A DNA stretch of 45,304 nt from Chryseobacterium sp. Lineage in GTDB: Bacteria > Bacteroidota > Bacteroidia > Flavobacteriales > Weeksellaceae. The stretch is from positions 1-45,304 of the forward strand of contig JAITMC010000036.1 in the NCBI GenBank assembly GCA_031277615.1. Direction: 5' to 3'. How positions within the stretch are numbered: position 1 is the stretch's first letter; every line of letters starts with the position of its first letter. Under the pieces are notes generated by a model. The model searched no databases. It saw only the letters and a program-made list of their open reading frames with translations, and had not been told where the DNA came from. This document shows, one piece after another, positions 17,845 to 25,645 of the stretch. The position numbers and the translations under genes were made by a program.

Positions 17845-19026
17845 TTATTTTAGTTGTTTTAGTAATTCATCTGCAAGCTTGGTGTCTTTCTGTGACTGAA
17901 CAGCAATATTTCTGGACATTTCAGCATAATTTTGGGCTGTTTCTTTATTTCCGGTCAGGAAGTACAGTTTTGCCAGAATATAGGTGTTCTCAGAAGTTTC
18001 ACCGCGCATGACAGATTTTTCTGCCCATTCTGTGGCTTTCTTTAAAGATGTTGGTGTTTTTATATGATCACTGAATACCCAGGCTGCTCTCAAAAGTTCA
18101 TTGGGATCAAAGGCATCAGAGTTTTTATAATAATCCAGGGCTGCTTTTTCAAACTCAGGATAATTGGCATGCTGCTCATAATAGCTGAGTTTCGTCTGGT
18201 TAAGCTTGGATTGGGCAAGTTCTTTTCCAACCAGTGGTTCTGCTGCTTTCATGAAATATTCCTCATTGATTTTTTTATTTTTATCATCAATGGACTGTTC
18301 CACAATTTTAGTAAGCTTAAGCTGGCTGTCGAATTCTTTGTAGGTATCTTCCGGAAGGAATTTAATGATATCCGCTTTTCTTGAGGTGAACGTTTTATAA
18401 TTACTGTCTTCTGTTGATTTTACAAAAAACAGCAGAAACCCGATTTCCTCTTTTGAAAGTTCCTCGGAGGCTTTCTTGTTCTCAAAATACCTCTCGGAAG
18501 CCTTTTTGGCAAAATCATAGTCGGAACTGGAGTTCAGTTTCATAATATTGATCAGGAATGCCGGATCTTTTTCTCCTTTGGCAAAACGTTCTTTTAAAGA
18601 GCCTTTTTTGTTCATAGGGGAGTTGATATCCTGAGCCATCGCAACAAAAAGACTTTCTTCCATATATCCGGAATTCTGAGATACCAGCTCACCTTCCCCG
18701 TTTAAGAAAAGATAGGTAGGATAGGAACGTACTCCGAATTTAGCCGCAATCTCCCTGCCTTCCCCTTTTTCCATATCGAATCTGGCATTCACGAAGTTGG
18801 TGTTATAGTAATCTCCAACCGCTTTCTGGGTGAATACATTCTTCTCCATCATTTTACAGGGGCCACACCAGGAGGCATAAGCGTCTATAAAAACCAGTTT
18901 TTTTTCCTTTTTGGCTTTTGCTAAAATTTCTTTAAACGGTAATTCCTGAAACTGGATCGCTTCCTGAGCCATAACAATGGCAGAGCAAAAAACAAATACC
19001 CCGGAGATGAGTTTCTTCATTTTCAA
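17845..19026 (-). CDS. Secreted thioredoxin-family protein with long C-terminal helical domain
   Basis: This 393-residue protein has a signal peptide ending VMAQ (about 21) and then a thioredoxin fold (about 25-140), with active site WCGPC (Cys54, Cys57) and the cis-Pro segment VRSYPTYLF. The remaining 250 residues are mostly helical, with TPR-like stretches (AWVFSDHIKTP..., TYILAKLYFLTGNKETAQNYA). It probably acts in the periplasm in disulfide reduction or delivery of reductant. A second possible start is codon 3. It leads a three-gene leftward operon. Confidence 0.85.
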   Translation of the reverse strand: MKMKKLISGVFVFCSAIVMAQEAIQFQELPFKEILAKAKKEKKLVFIDAYASWCGPCKMMEKNVFTQKAVGDYYNTNFVNARFDMEKGEGREIAAKFGVRSYPTYLFLNGEGELVSQNSGYMEESLFVAMAQDINSPMNKKGSLKERFAKGEKDPAFLINIMKLNSSSDYDFAKKASERYFENKKASEELSKEEIGFLLFFVKSTEDSNYKTFTSRKADIIKFLPEDTYKEFDSQLKLTKIVEQSIDDKNKKINEEYFMKAAEPLVGKELAQSKLNQTKLSYYEQHANYPEFEKAALDYYKNSDAFDPNELLRAAWVFSDHIKTPTSLKKATEWAEKSVMRGETSENTYILAKLYFLTGNKETAQNYAEMSRNIAVQSQKDTKLADELLKQLK

Positions 19027-19203
19027 ATCAAAATTTACAGGCGAAGATAGGTAATTTCCAAAATATAGGCGACGAAATTAGGGAAGGAGAATTCTATATT
19101 AACTATTTTTAAGACTAAAGTTCTGTTTTTTGAAGCATCACTCCGTTATAGACTGTTTTTCATTATTTGTATGGCAACAGGAATGTCCTTGTGAAATTAT
19201 TTT

Positions 19204-19211
19204 TATTTTTG
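19204..19211 (+). promoter_or_regulatory. -7 box upstream of the membrane AraC-type gene
   Basis: TATTTTTG matches TAnnTTTG, 31 bases before ATG 19243. A TTG lies 12 bases upstream of it, which is too close for a normal -33 element. Confidence 0.35.
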
Positions 19212-19242
19212 TGTAATGAGTTCATGAAATTAAAAATCAGCT

Positions 19243-20346
19243 ATGCTTTATCTTTTCGGAGTTTTTTTAGCTTTTTTCCTGGTTTTTCTTTTGGTTACCA
19301 AAAGAAGAAAAAGTACCGCAGACTTTATTCTTTCTGCATGGCTGCTGGCCATCGGGCTTAACCTCACCGCACATTATCTGCTTCTCATGAAGCAATATAC
19401 AGAATATCCGTCCTTTGTTTTTCTTGGTTTTATTCTGCCATTGGTGTATGGCCCTTTTTTATACCTCTATATCCGGAAACAGACTTCTGGCGAGCCGTTT
19501 TCACTGAAATACTTACTGCATTTTATTCCTTTTCTGGCCGGAAATCTGATGTTTCTGCCTTTTTATACAGCTCCTTTTGACGAAAGAGTGGAAATCTTCG
19601 AGCATCAGGGAAGCGGATTTGAAACCGAAATGCTTCTCAGGGTATATTCCATTTATATTTCAGGAATTGTGTATGTGATCCTTTCCTTTCTTACCTTGTA
19701 CCGGTTCAGGAAAAATATGGTCCAGCAGTTTTCCAATACAGAAAAAATAAATTTCAACTGGCTGCTGTATCTTATCATATGGATTGCTATCATCTGGGGA
19801 CTGGTCCTTTTTGTCAGCACCAATATTATTTATGGAGCTATTGCTGTGTTTATCGTTTGGCTGGGATACTTCGGAATAAAACAGGTTCAGGTATTCAATC
19901 AGCCCGTATTGGCGTTTACCGGAACCGTCATAGAACTTTCTGATGTGGAGGAAGAGCCCACAAATATTTCCTCTGAGAAAAAATATCAGAAATCAGGACT
20001 TACAGAAGACCATATTGGTGAAATACACACAGCGCTGATGCAGGTTCTCGACAGTGAGAAACCTTTCGTCAATCCTAACCTTACCTTAAATGAGCTGGCC
20101 GGAATACTTGATGTACATCCGAACCATCTTTCTCAGGTAATCAATTCCAGGGAAGATAAAAATTTCTACGAACTGATCAATGAAAAAAGGATTGAGGAAT
20201 TTCTGAAAAGAATTGCCCAGCCGGAAAGCAGACAGTATACCTTGCTTTCTATTGCATTTGAGTGCGGATTTAATTCTAAAACATCTTTCAACAGAAATTT
20301 TAAAAAATATACCGGCGTTACACCGAGTGAGTATCAGAAGACCTGA
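19243..20346 (+). CDS. Membrane-anchored AraC-family regulator
   Basis: This 367-residue protein joins about seven transmembrane helices (1-215) to a cytoplasmic linker and a C-terminal AraC DNA-binding domain (about 268-366). The DNA-binding part contains LTLNELAGILDVHPNHLSQV and LLSIAFECGFNSKTSFNRNF, then TGVTPSEYQK. Such 7TM-AraC proteins are common in Bacteroidota and are thought to sense signals at the membrane. The downstream lipoprotein hydrolase and barrel genes on the same strand are plausible targets. The ligand is unknown. Confidence 0.88.
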   Translation: MLYLFGVFLAFFLVFLLVTKRRKSTADFILSAWLLAIGLNLTAHYLLLMKQYTEYPSFVFLGFILPLVYGPFLYLYIRKQTSGEPFSLKYLLHFIPFLAGNLMFLPFYTAPFDERVEIFEHQGSGFETEMLLRVYSIYISGIVYVILSFLTLYRFRKNMVQQFSNTEKINFNWLLYLIIWIAIIWGLVLFVSTNIIYGAIAVFIVWLGYFGIKQVQVFNQPVLAFTGTVIELSDVEEEPTNISSEKKYQKSGLTEDHIGEIHTALMQVLDSEKPFVNPNLTLNELAGILDVHPNHLSQVINSREDKNFYELINEKRIEEFLKRIAQPESRQYTLLSIAFECGFNSKTSFNRNFKKYTGVTPSEYQKT

Positions 20347-20505
20347 TTCTGACGTTTCATCTTTCAGGGAGAAGGTGTCAATGTTCATATTTTGTTATTA
20401 ATCAATCGGTTATGTTGGTTGTTTTTTGATGTTCCAACTTTCCTGATGGGGCGAATTGCTTTGGAGAATGGTGAATCTTTGCATCATAATTTTAAATCCA
20501 AAAGT

Positions 20506-21525
20506 ATGACAGCTTTCAGAAAAAGGAATGTTTTGATGACAACCCTTACGATTCTTACTTTGCTATTTTCCTGTACAGACGGACGCACGATTGATGAACC
20601 CGGAAATTTGGTCCCTAAAACGGTTGATCAGGATGCTTCTCTTCCATCCATTTTCGTAAACGGTGCATTGCTTCATTCCGAAGCTTTCGGCCCGGAAAAC
20701 GGAACCATAGTCGTTGCGCTTCACGGAGGTCCGGGAGGAGACTATCGTTATCTTCTCAACTGCAAAGATCTTATTTCCGAAGGATTTCGGGTCGTGTTTT
20801 ATGATCAGAGAGGATCAGGTCTTTCACAGCGTTTTTCCAAAAAGTCTTACCAGGCTCTGGGAGCAGGAGTGACAGATCTGATGTATGATGAGCTGCATGG
20901 CGTAATAGCCCATTACCGTAAAAGTTCTGCCCAGAAAGTTGTGCTTCTGGGGCATTCCTGGGGAGGGATGCTGGCTTCCGGATATGCAGGGAAGTATCCT
21001 GATGATATACAGGGACTTATTGTATGTGAGCCGGGAGGATTGATCTGGAATGATATTAAGGAGTATGTGAAAAAATCCAGGTCATTTAAACTGTGGAGTG
21101 AAATCCTCAACGATGCTGCTTACCTGGATCAGTTTATTTCAGGGAAGGAAGACCAGCATGAAATTCTGGACTATAAAATGTCGATGCTTGCCTCCCAAAA
21201 CAGCATTACCGGAGAAGGTGATTTTGATCCGGCCATGAGCTGGAGAAGCGGAGCCGTTATTATGGATGCTCTTTTCGACAGTGGTGATAAGTACAGCCTT
21301 GATTTTTCCAAAGGGCTTCAGAATTACAACGGTCCCGTTTTATTTTTCTACAGCGACAGGAATAAAGCCTATCCGGATTCGTGGATGCAGAAAATCACAG
21401 CGAGCTATCATCACGTGAACAGAGTAAAAATATCCGGTGTAGGACATGACGGGATCATTACCAATGCCAATGCATGGACCAACCAGACCAGACCTGAAAT
21501 TATAACCCTTATCGGAGGCCTTTAA
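20506..21525 (+). CDS. Lipoprotein alpha/beta hydrolase, proline-iminopeptidase-like (S33)
   Basis: I choose ATG 20506 (339 residues), which gives a proper lipoprotein signal with lipobox LFSC (Cys23); the longer frame starting at 20392 has no such signal. The hydrolase has the S33 landmarks HGGPGG (73-78, oxyanion), DQRGSG (100-105) and the nucleophile elbow GHSWGG (Ser151); the catalytic His is probably in GVGHDG near the end. It may cleave N-terminal residues from peptides, but substrate is not proven. It lies one base before the next gene, a predicted barrel. Confidence 0.82.
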   Translation: MTAFRKRNVLMTTLTILTLLFSCTDGRTIDEPGNLVPKTVDQDASLPSIFVNGALLHSEAFGPENGTIVVALHGGPGGDYRYLLNCKDLISEGFRVVFYDQRGSGLSQRFSKKSYQALGAGVTDLMYDELHGVIAHYRKSSAQKVVLLGHSWGGMLASGYAGKYPDDIQGLIVCEPGGLIWNDIKEYVKKSRSFKLWSEILNDAAYLDQFISGKEDQHEILDYKMSMLASQNSITGEGDFDPAMSWRSGAVIMDALFDSGDKYSLDFSKGLQNYNGPVLFFYSDRNKAYPDSWMQKITASYHHVNRVKISGVGHDGIITNANAWTNQTRPEIITLIGGL

Positions 21526-21526
21526 A

Positions 21527-22204
21527 ATGAATACCATGAAAAAATATACCCTGTCAGTCTTATGGATAATACTGACTGCCCATACTGTGAAATCACAAAC
21601 GGTCAACTGGTCTGCACTGAACGTTAAGGAAAAACATATTCTCAATGCCAATATCGGAGCAGAATATGGAGTTGTTTTCGGATTGGGATACGGATATCAG
21701 TTCAATACAAAGCTATTTCCCATCATTGCCGGTACCGAATTTTCTATTCCTTCCGGACATACGTTACTGGATGATTTTAAAGCAAAAGCCGGCGTGAATA
21801 TACGATGGATTAAGATAAAGGATATTCAGTTTTCTACAAAAGTGCAGGGTATTTTCCGCAGGTTTGAAAATGAAAACGCCGTTATTGCCAATTTCGGATT
21901 GGATATGACGGGAGTGATCGGCTATTACCGTCCGAAATGGTTTGCGGGAGCTGAAGTGGGATTCGATAAAGCTATCGTAACGCATTTTCAGCATTCCGAA
22001 AAGTATAAAGAAACCTATCCGGATGTGAAAAACGGATGGTACGAACCATCTACAGGAGGGAATTTCTATTACGGACTTCAGGGCGGATATTCTTTCGGAA
22101 ACCAGGAGATCTACCTGCGGGGAGGAAGTATTGTTTCCCAGGATCTCAGAACAAAACCCCTGCTTCCGTTTTATGTGCAGCTAGGCTACAATTATAAACT
22201 TTAA
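21527..22204 (+). CDS. Predicted outer-membrane beta-barrel protein
   Basis: This 225-residue protein is not tied to a named family. A signal peptide ends near VKSQ (about 24). The rest shows alternating strands rich in Gly and aromatic residues (NANIGAEYGVVFGLGYGYQF, PKWFAGAEVGFDKAIV, FYYGLQGGYSFG, FYVQLGYNYKL) and looks like a small barrel. A second start at codon 4 (MKKYTLS) is equally likely. It overlaps the transcription unit of the hydrolase, with one base between stop and start, so the two are co-translated. Confidence 0.7.
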   Translation: MNTMKKYTLSVLWIILTAHTVKSQTVNWSALNVKEKHILNANIGAEYGVVFGLGYGYQFNTKLFPIIAGTEFSIPSGHTLLDDFKAKAGVNIRWIKIKDIQFSTKVQGIFRRFENENAVIANFGLDMTGVIGYYRPKWFAGAEVGFDKAIVTHFQHSEKYKETYPDVKNGWYEPSTGGNFYYGLQGGYSFGNQEIYLRGGSIVSQDLRTKPLLPFYVQLGYNYKL

Positions 22205-22209
22205 AATAC

Positions 22210-22247
22210 ACGGATCGTCTTTAATCATGACGGTCCGTTATTTTTTT
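22210..22247. terminator. Bidirectional terminator overlapping the 3' end of the HxlR gene
   Basis: ACGGATCGTC (22210-22219) pairs with GACGGTCCGT (22229-22238; one T-G pair) around a 9-nt loop, followed by TATTTTTTTT. The last four codons and stop of the HxlR gene lie in the loop and right arm. Confidence 0.85.
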
Positions 22248-22595
22248 TACCGCCTTATGTTCTTTACCCCATATCTCCAGCTGATTAAGAACCGGAATCA
22301 GCTTTTTCCCAATGTCTGAAAGCTCATATTCTACTTTTACAGGTACTTCTGCGTAAACCTTTTTGATGACCAGCTCTTCCTGTTCCATTTTTTTCAGCTG
22401 TAGGGTAAGCATTCTTTCGGAGATATTAGAGATCCTGTCCTTAAGTTCAGAAAATCTTAATTTCCCATGTTTAAGATGATAACAGATGGAAAGAATCCAG
22501 CGGCCACTGATCAGGTTGACCGCATAAATCTCGGAGCAGCTGTACTCCAGGGTTTTCTTATTTTCATGATTTGTGGATGATTCTTTGATACTCAT
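22221..22595 (-). CDS. HxlR-family (DUF24) transcriptional regulator
   Basis: This 124-residue winged-helix regulator starts at ATG 22595 (MSIKESSTN); the longer frame adds residues unlike the family. The HxlR core is visible: ISGRWILSICYHLKHGKLRFSEL as the recognition-helix region, then ISNISERMLTLQLKKMEQEEL and the wing VKVEYELSDIGKKLIPVL. An N-terminal cysteine (YSCSEI) is at the position where DUF24 proteins sense electrophiles or redox stress. It faces the esterase gene across 139 bases and probably represses it. Confidence 0.9.
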   Translation of the reverse strand: MSIKESSTNHENKKTLEYSCSEIYAVNLISGRWILSICYHLKHGKLRFSELKDRISNISERMLTLQLKKMEQEELVIKKVYAEVPVKVEYELSDIGKKLIPVLNQLEIWGKEHKAVKKITDRHD

Positions 22596-22625
22596 ACTAA
22601 CATTTTTGTTCGTTCCATACAATCT

Positions 22626-22645
22626 TTTGCGTACTTGCAAAGCAC
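22626..22645. promoter_or_regulatory. Candidate HxlR operator
   Basis: TTTGC-GTACTT-GCAAA (22626-22641) is a 5-bp inverted repeat, and GTACTTGCAAAGCAC (22631-22645) is symmetric at 10 of 15 positions. GTAC-type dyads with CTT/AAG arms resemble sites known for some HxlR-family regulators. The site lies between the two divergent genes. The assignment is inference. Confidence 0.3.
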
Positions 22646-22734
22646 AGCACACATCTGCTAAATTTACAAATAAAAACAGAAAATGTTCTCTCATATCAGG
22701 AGAATGTTTTATAGTGATTTTAGAAAATAATAAG

Positions 22735-23685
22735 ATGATGATGGATTTTAATAGAATTAATAAAGAACTGAGAGCAAGTATGGATCAGGTTTCCTATTCA
22801 CTGGAAATAGATGGGAATCTGTTTTTGAATCATCCTGAAAAAATTCAACAGGAAAGAGCGGAATTGGTAAGAAAGAATCCGGTTAAACAGCCTGAAGAGG
22901 TTATGGTAAAAGATATTTTTATCAAAAGTTCCGGAGATGATCATGAGATCCGGCTTCATATTTACCAGGCCGAAAACTATGACAGAAGGAAAGTGCTTTT
23001 GTACTTTCATGGTGGAGGATATGTTTTCGGACAGCCGGAGCAGATGGATGGTCAGATGTTTGACATTGCGGATCAATTGAAGGCAACGATCATATCGGTA
23101 GATTACAGATTATCTCCTCAATACCGGTTTCCGGTTCCTGTTCTGGATGGCTTTGATGCTTTGCAATGGATCATCAGCCAGGGTGAAGCTCAACTGGGAG
23201 TTGATTCTGAGCGTATTACCGTATTCGGAGCAAGTGCCGGAGGACATTTGGCAGCAGCAGTAACGCAGATGGCAGCAGATCATCATTTTAAAAATATCCA
23301 TCATCAGTTTTTACTCTATCCTGTTATTCATCATAAACTGGACACGCCGTCAATGGAAGAATTTACAGACATTCCGTTGTGGAATAAAAAATATGCTGAG
23401 ACGGCATGGCTTCACTTTTTAGGCAAAGACAACATGAATAAAAGCATCAGATACTCGGATCTTAGTTTCTTTGATCGTTTTCCAGAATTGCCCCGGACGA
23501 CTATTGTTGCCTGCGAACTGGATCCTTTAAGGGATGAAGCGATAGAATATGCCCAAAATTTATACAAAGCGGGAGTAAAAACCGAGTTGTGGGTAATTCC
23601 GGGAGCACTGCATGTATTCGACCTGTTTGATTCTCCTCTCAATGAGGACTATAAAAGGTTTCTGATGGATAGACTTTTTCAATAA
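22735..23685 (+). CDS. Alpha/beta hydrolase, hormone-sensitive-lipase-like esterase
   Basis: I choose ATG 22735 (316 residues); two more ATGs follow at once. The longer frame from 22573 crosses the divergent regulator's 5' region and is unlikely. The oxyanion motif is HGGG (92-95), the nucleophile is in GASAGG (Ser167), the Asp is probably in ELDPLRDE and the His in GALHVFD. This is the family IV (HSL) pattern, with SVDYRLSP after the oxyanion loop. No signal peptide is seen, so it acts in the cytoplasm on short-chain esters. Control by the divergent HxlR regulator is likely. Confidence 0.88.
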   Translation: MMMDFNRINKELRASMDQVSYSLEIDGNLFLNHPEKIQQERAELVRKNPVKQPEEVMVKDIFIKSSGDDHEIRLHIYQAENYDRRKVLLYFHGGGYVFGQPEQMDGQMFDIADQLKATIISVDYRLSPQYRFPVPVLDGFDALQWIISQGEAQLGVDSERITVFGASAGGHLAAAVTQMAADHHFKNIHHQFLLYPVIHHKLDTPSMEEFTDIPLWNKKYAETAWLHFLGKDNMNKSIRYSDLSFFDRFPELPRTTIVACELDPLRDEAIEYAQNLYKAGVKTELWVIPGALHVFDLFDSPLNEDYKRFLMDRLFQ

Positions 23686-23716
23686 ACAGATCAAAAATTC
23701 AAAATCTGAATTGATC

Positions 23717-23750
23717 AAAAAACTGCTGTATTAATGGCAGTTTTTTTTTG
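23717..23750 (+). terminator. Intrinsic terminator after the esterase gene
   Basis: AAAAAACTGC (23717-23726) pairs with GCAGTTTTTT (23737-23746) around a 10-nt loop and is followed by more T. Confidence 0.85.
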
Positions 23751-23838
23751 TTTTTTTAAAACAGGTCTTATTACTCATCTTTTTTTGGCTCATCAATGAT
23801 CTGCTGATCGAAGGTTTCAAGATATTGATAATTCACTT

Positions 23839-23868
23839 TTTGGTCCTCAAAGCTTTGTTATATCTTTG
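23839..23868 (+). promoter_or_regulatory. Promoter of the sensor-kinase gene with stem-loop in its leader
   Basis: TTTG (23839-23842), 18 bases, then TATCTTTG (23861-23868) is a full Bacteroidota -33/-7 pair. The leader of about 70 bases contains AACCC-CTCC-GGGTT (23912-23925), whose stem can extend through a mismatch and ends in TCTTTTATAG. This might be a weak attenuator before the kinase gene at 23944. Confidence 0.6.
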
Positions 23869-23943
23869 CAAACGAATTCATTATCCTTAAAAGAAATATT
23901 CAAAAGAAGAAAACCCCTCCGGGTTCTTTTATAGATAATATCA

Positions 23944-25533
23944 ATGCAGAAGAAATTGAATTTTAAACACGTCCTTACTCAAAAATCCGTTTACATTGCT
24001 GCCTTGTCTGCCTGCTTAATTGCTGTGGCCGCCTTTGCCGTATTGAGCCTGCTGATTACCCGCGACAGCCGGAAAAATAATGAAGAATTTGCCAGGAAAA
24101 CTTTTGTCAGGAAATATGAAACCCTGGAAAAAGAATTCAGAAATATTGAAGATTATCAGTATTTGCTGCGTGCCCTCATCCAGAAAGACGGCCTGAAGAA
24201 CTACAAAGATTACTCATCGGTTCTGAATGATCTGAACAAAAAACGGGATCTGCTTACAGACAGCTGGTATTATTACTATAACGGAACATACGGAACATCT
24301 GAAAGCAGCAACCCTTTATCTGAAGTGATTACGAATAAAGACAAAGCAGGCCGGTATGTCAGGATCAGAAACAGCGGCCCGGGGCATTTCCGTGATTTTC
24401 TGATCACCCGGAACGACAGCATTTACTGGGTGAGTTATGATTCCATTGCCCGGGCGAATAACAAGATGCTGTATTACGGATCTTCGGTAAGTCTGGATGA
24501 TCTGCATCAGTATTTTATTAATGTTGATAAGACGCCTAACAACTATGCCTACGTTTTTACCAAAGAAGGAATCTGCATCACCCATCCTGAAAAGAAATAC
24601 CTGGGAAAGAATATTTTTGAGTTTACCAACATCAAACCGGAAGATACCCTGTGCAGCAGAACCGGCGTGGGCTATACCGAAAGAAATACCAATTCCGAGT
24701 ACCTGAATGTAGAAGTAACGAGATTCATCAAGCCTCTGAGAACAGACAATTTTGAAGGCTATGCAGTCGTAAACTCAGTCAACTTTCTGATTGATGAAAG
24801 CGTTAACAAGACCAGAACCTATACCATCTATATATTTCTGGCAGCACTGTTCCTGATTGTAACGGTTTTTATCCTGTTTCAGAGGCTGGCCAATGTGGCC
24901 TACCGGGAAAAGGAAAAAATACAGGCTGAGAAAAATCTCCTGCTGATCGAGAATGAAAAAATGCATAAGGCGGAAGTCATCAACCAGCTGCAGCAGCTTA
25001 AGAATAACATCAATCCGCATTTTCTTTTTAATTCATTGAATTCACTGTATATGCTGATCGGTATCAACAAAGACAATGCACAGAAGTTTACCATGAATCT
25101 TTCCAGGATCTACCGGTATCTGATTGTACCGCCCAAGGAAAATATTGTTCCTGTAGCGCAGGAAATCAGTTTTATAGAAAAATATATGGAGCTTCTGAAA
25201 AGCCGGTTTGATGAAGAATTACACTTTCAATTAATCATCAATGATCAGGAAAGTCTGGAAAAGAGGATTCCGTATCTGTCGCTTCAGATTGTTACAGAAA
25301 ATGCCATTAAACATAATGTGGCCACAATAGATCAGCCTCTGGAAATTACCATCACGGCAGATGCTCACGGAATCACCGTCAGGAATACCCTGCAGCCGAA
25401 AACAGAGCCGGTTCAGGGAGAGAAGTTCGGAATTGCCTATTTGAATCAGGTTTACGCCTATTTTAAGCATAATCCTCTTCATATTTCTGTAGATGGTGAA
25501 TATTTCGTATGTTTTTTACCCTTAATGAAGTGA
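23944..25533 (+). CDS. LytS-type sensor histidine kinase with extracytoplasmic Cache-like domain
   Basis: This 529-residue inner-membrane kinase has a first helix at about 15-39 and a large external domain (40-290). The second helix is at about 291-312, followed by a coiled coil (about 318-350) and a His_kinase domain with the phospho-acceptor motif NINPHFLFNSLNSLYML (His359). The ATPase N-box is TENAIKHN (about 451-458). In the external part, FTKEGICITHPEKKYLGKN fits a Cache fold, which binds small molecules. The kinase type normally pairs with LytTR regulators. The only one in the window is at 32985, at the other end of the protease/SusCD genes, so they are probable partners. Confidence 0.9.
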   Translation: MQKKLNFKHVLTQKSVYIAALSACLIAVAAFAVLSLLITRDSRKNNEEFARKTFVRKYETLEKEFRNIEDYQYLLRALIQKDGLKNYKDYSSVLNDLNKKRDLLTDSWYYYYNGTYGTSESSNPLSEVITNKDKAGRYVRIRNSGPGHFRDFLITRNDSIYWVSYDSIARANNKMLYYGSSVSLDDLHQYFINVDKTPNNYAYVFTKEGICITHPEKKYLGKNIFEFTNIKPEDTLCSRTGVGYTERNTNSEYLNVEVTRFIKPLRTDNFEGYAVVNSVNFLIDESVNKTRTYTIYIFLAALFLIVTVFILFQRLANVAYREKEKIQAEKNLLLIENEKMHKAEVINQLQQLKNNINPHFLFNSLNSLYMLIGINKDNAQKFTMNLSRIYRYLIVPPKENIVPVAQEISFIEKYMELLKSRFDEELHFQLIINDQESLEKRIPYLSLQIVTENAIKHNVATIDQPLEITITADAHGITVRNTLQPKTEPVQGEKFGIAYLNQVYAYFKHNPLHISVDGEYFVCFLPLMK

Positions 25534-25546
25534 AAATAAAAATCCA

Positions 25547-25614
25547 TTCACTCCCGAAAAACTGCCTTTCACTCCCTAATACTATATATATAACCTTTTT
25601 ACCCTCTAGTTTTG
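25547..25614 (+). promoter_or_regulatory. Direct-repeat operator plus -7 box before the protease-SusCD operon
   Basis: TTCACTCCC occurs exactly twice, at 25547-25555 and 25568-25576, 21 bp from start to start with a 12-bp spacer. Thirty bases after the second copy is TAGTTTTG (25607-25614), a full TAnnTTTG box, with no usable -33 element. LytTR activators such as AgrA and ComE bind paired direct repeats two helical turns apart, upstream of weak -35 regions. The repeat sequence itself is not a known consensus. I infer that the local LytTR regulator binds here. Confidence 0.6.
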
Positions 25615-25645
25615 CCGGCTGAAACTAAGATATCTACAATTTGGA

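Noticed and set aside
19167-19361. 64-codon plus-strand frame before the membrane AraC gene
   Set aside because: It overlaps the start of the AraC-type gene in another frame and is rich in Phe from T-runs.
20333-20351. TCAGAA/TTCTGA dyad at the end of the membrane AraC gene considered as a terminator
   Set aside because: The stem is only six pairs, overlaps the stop codon region and has no T-run; the downstream hydrolase may be co-transcribed.
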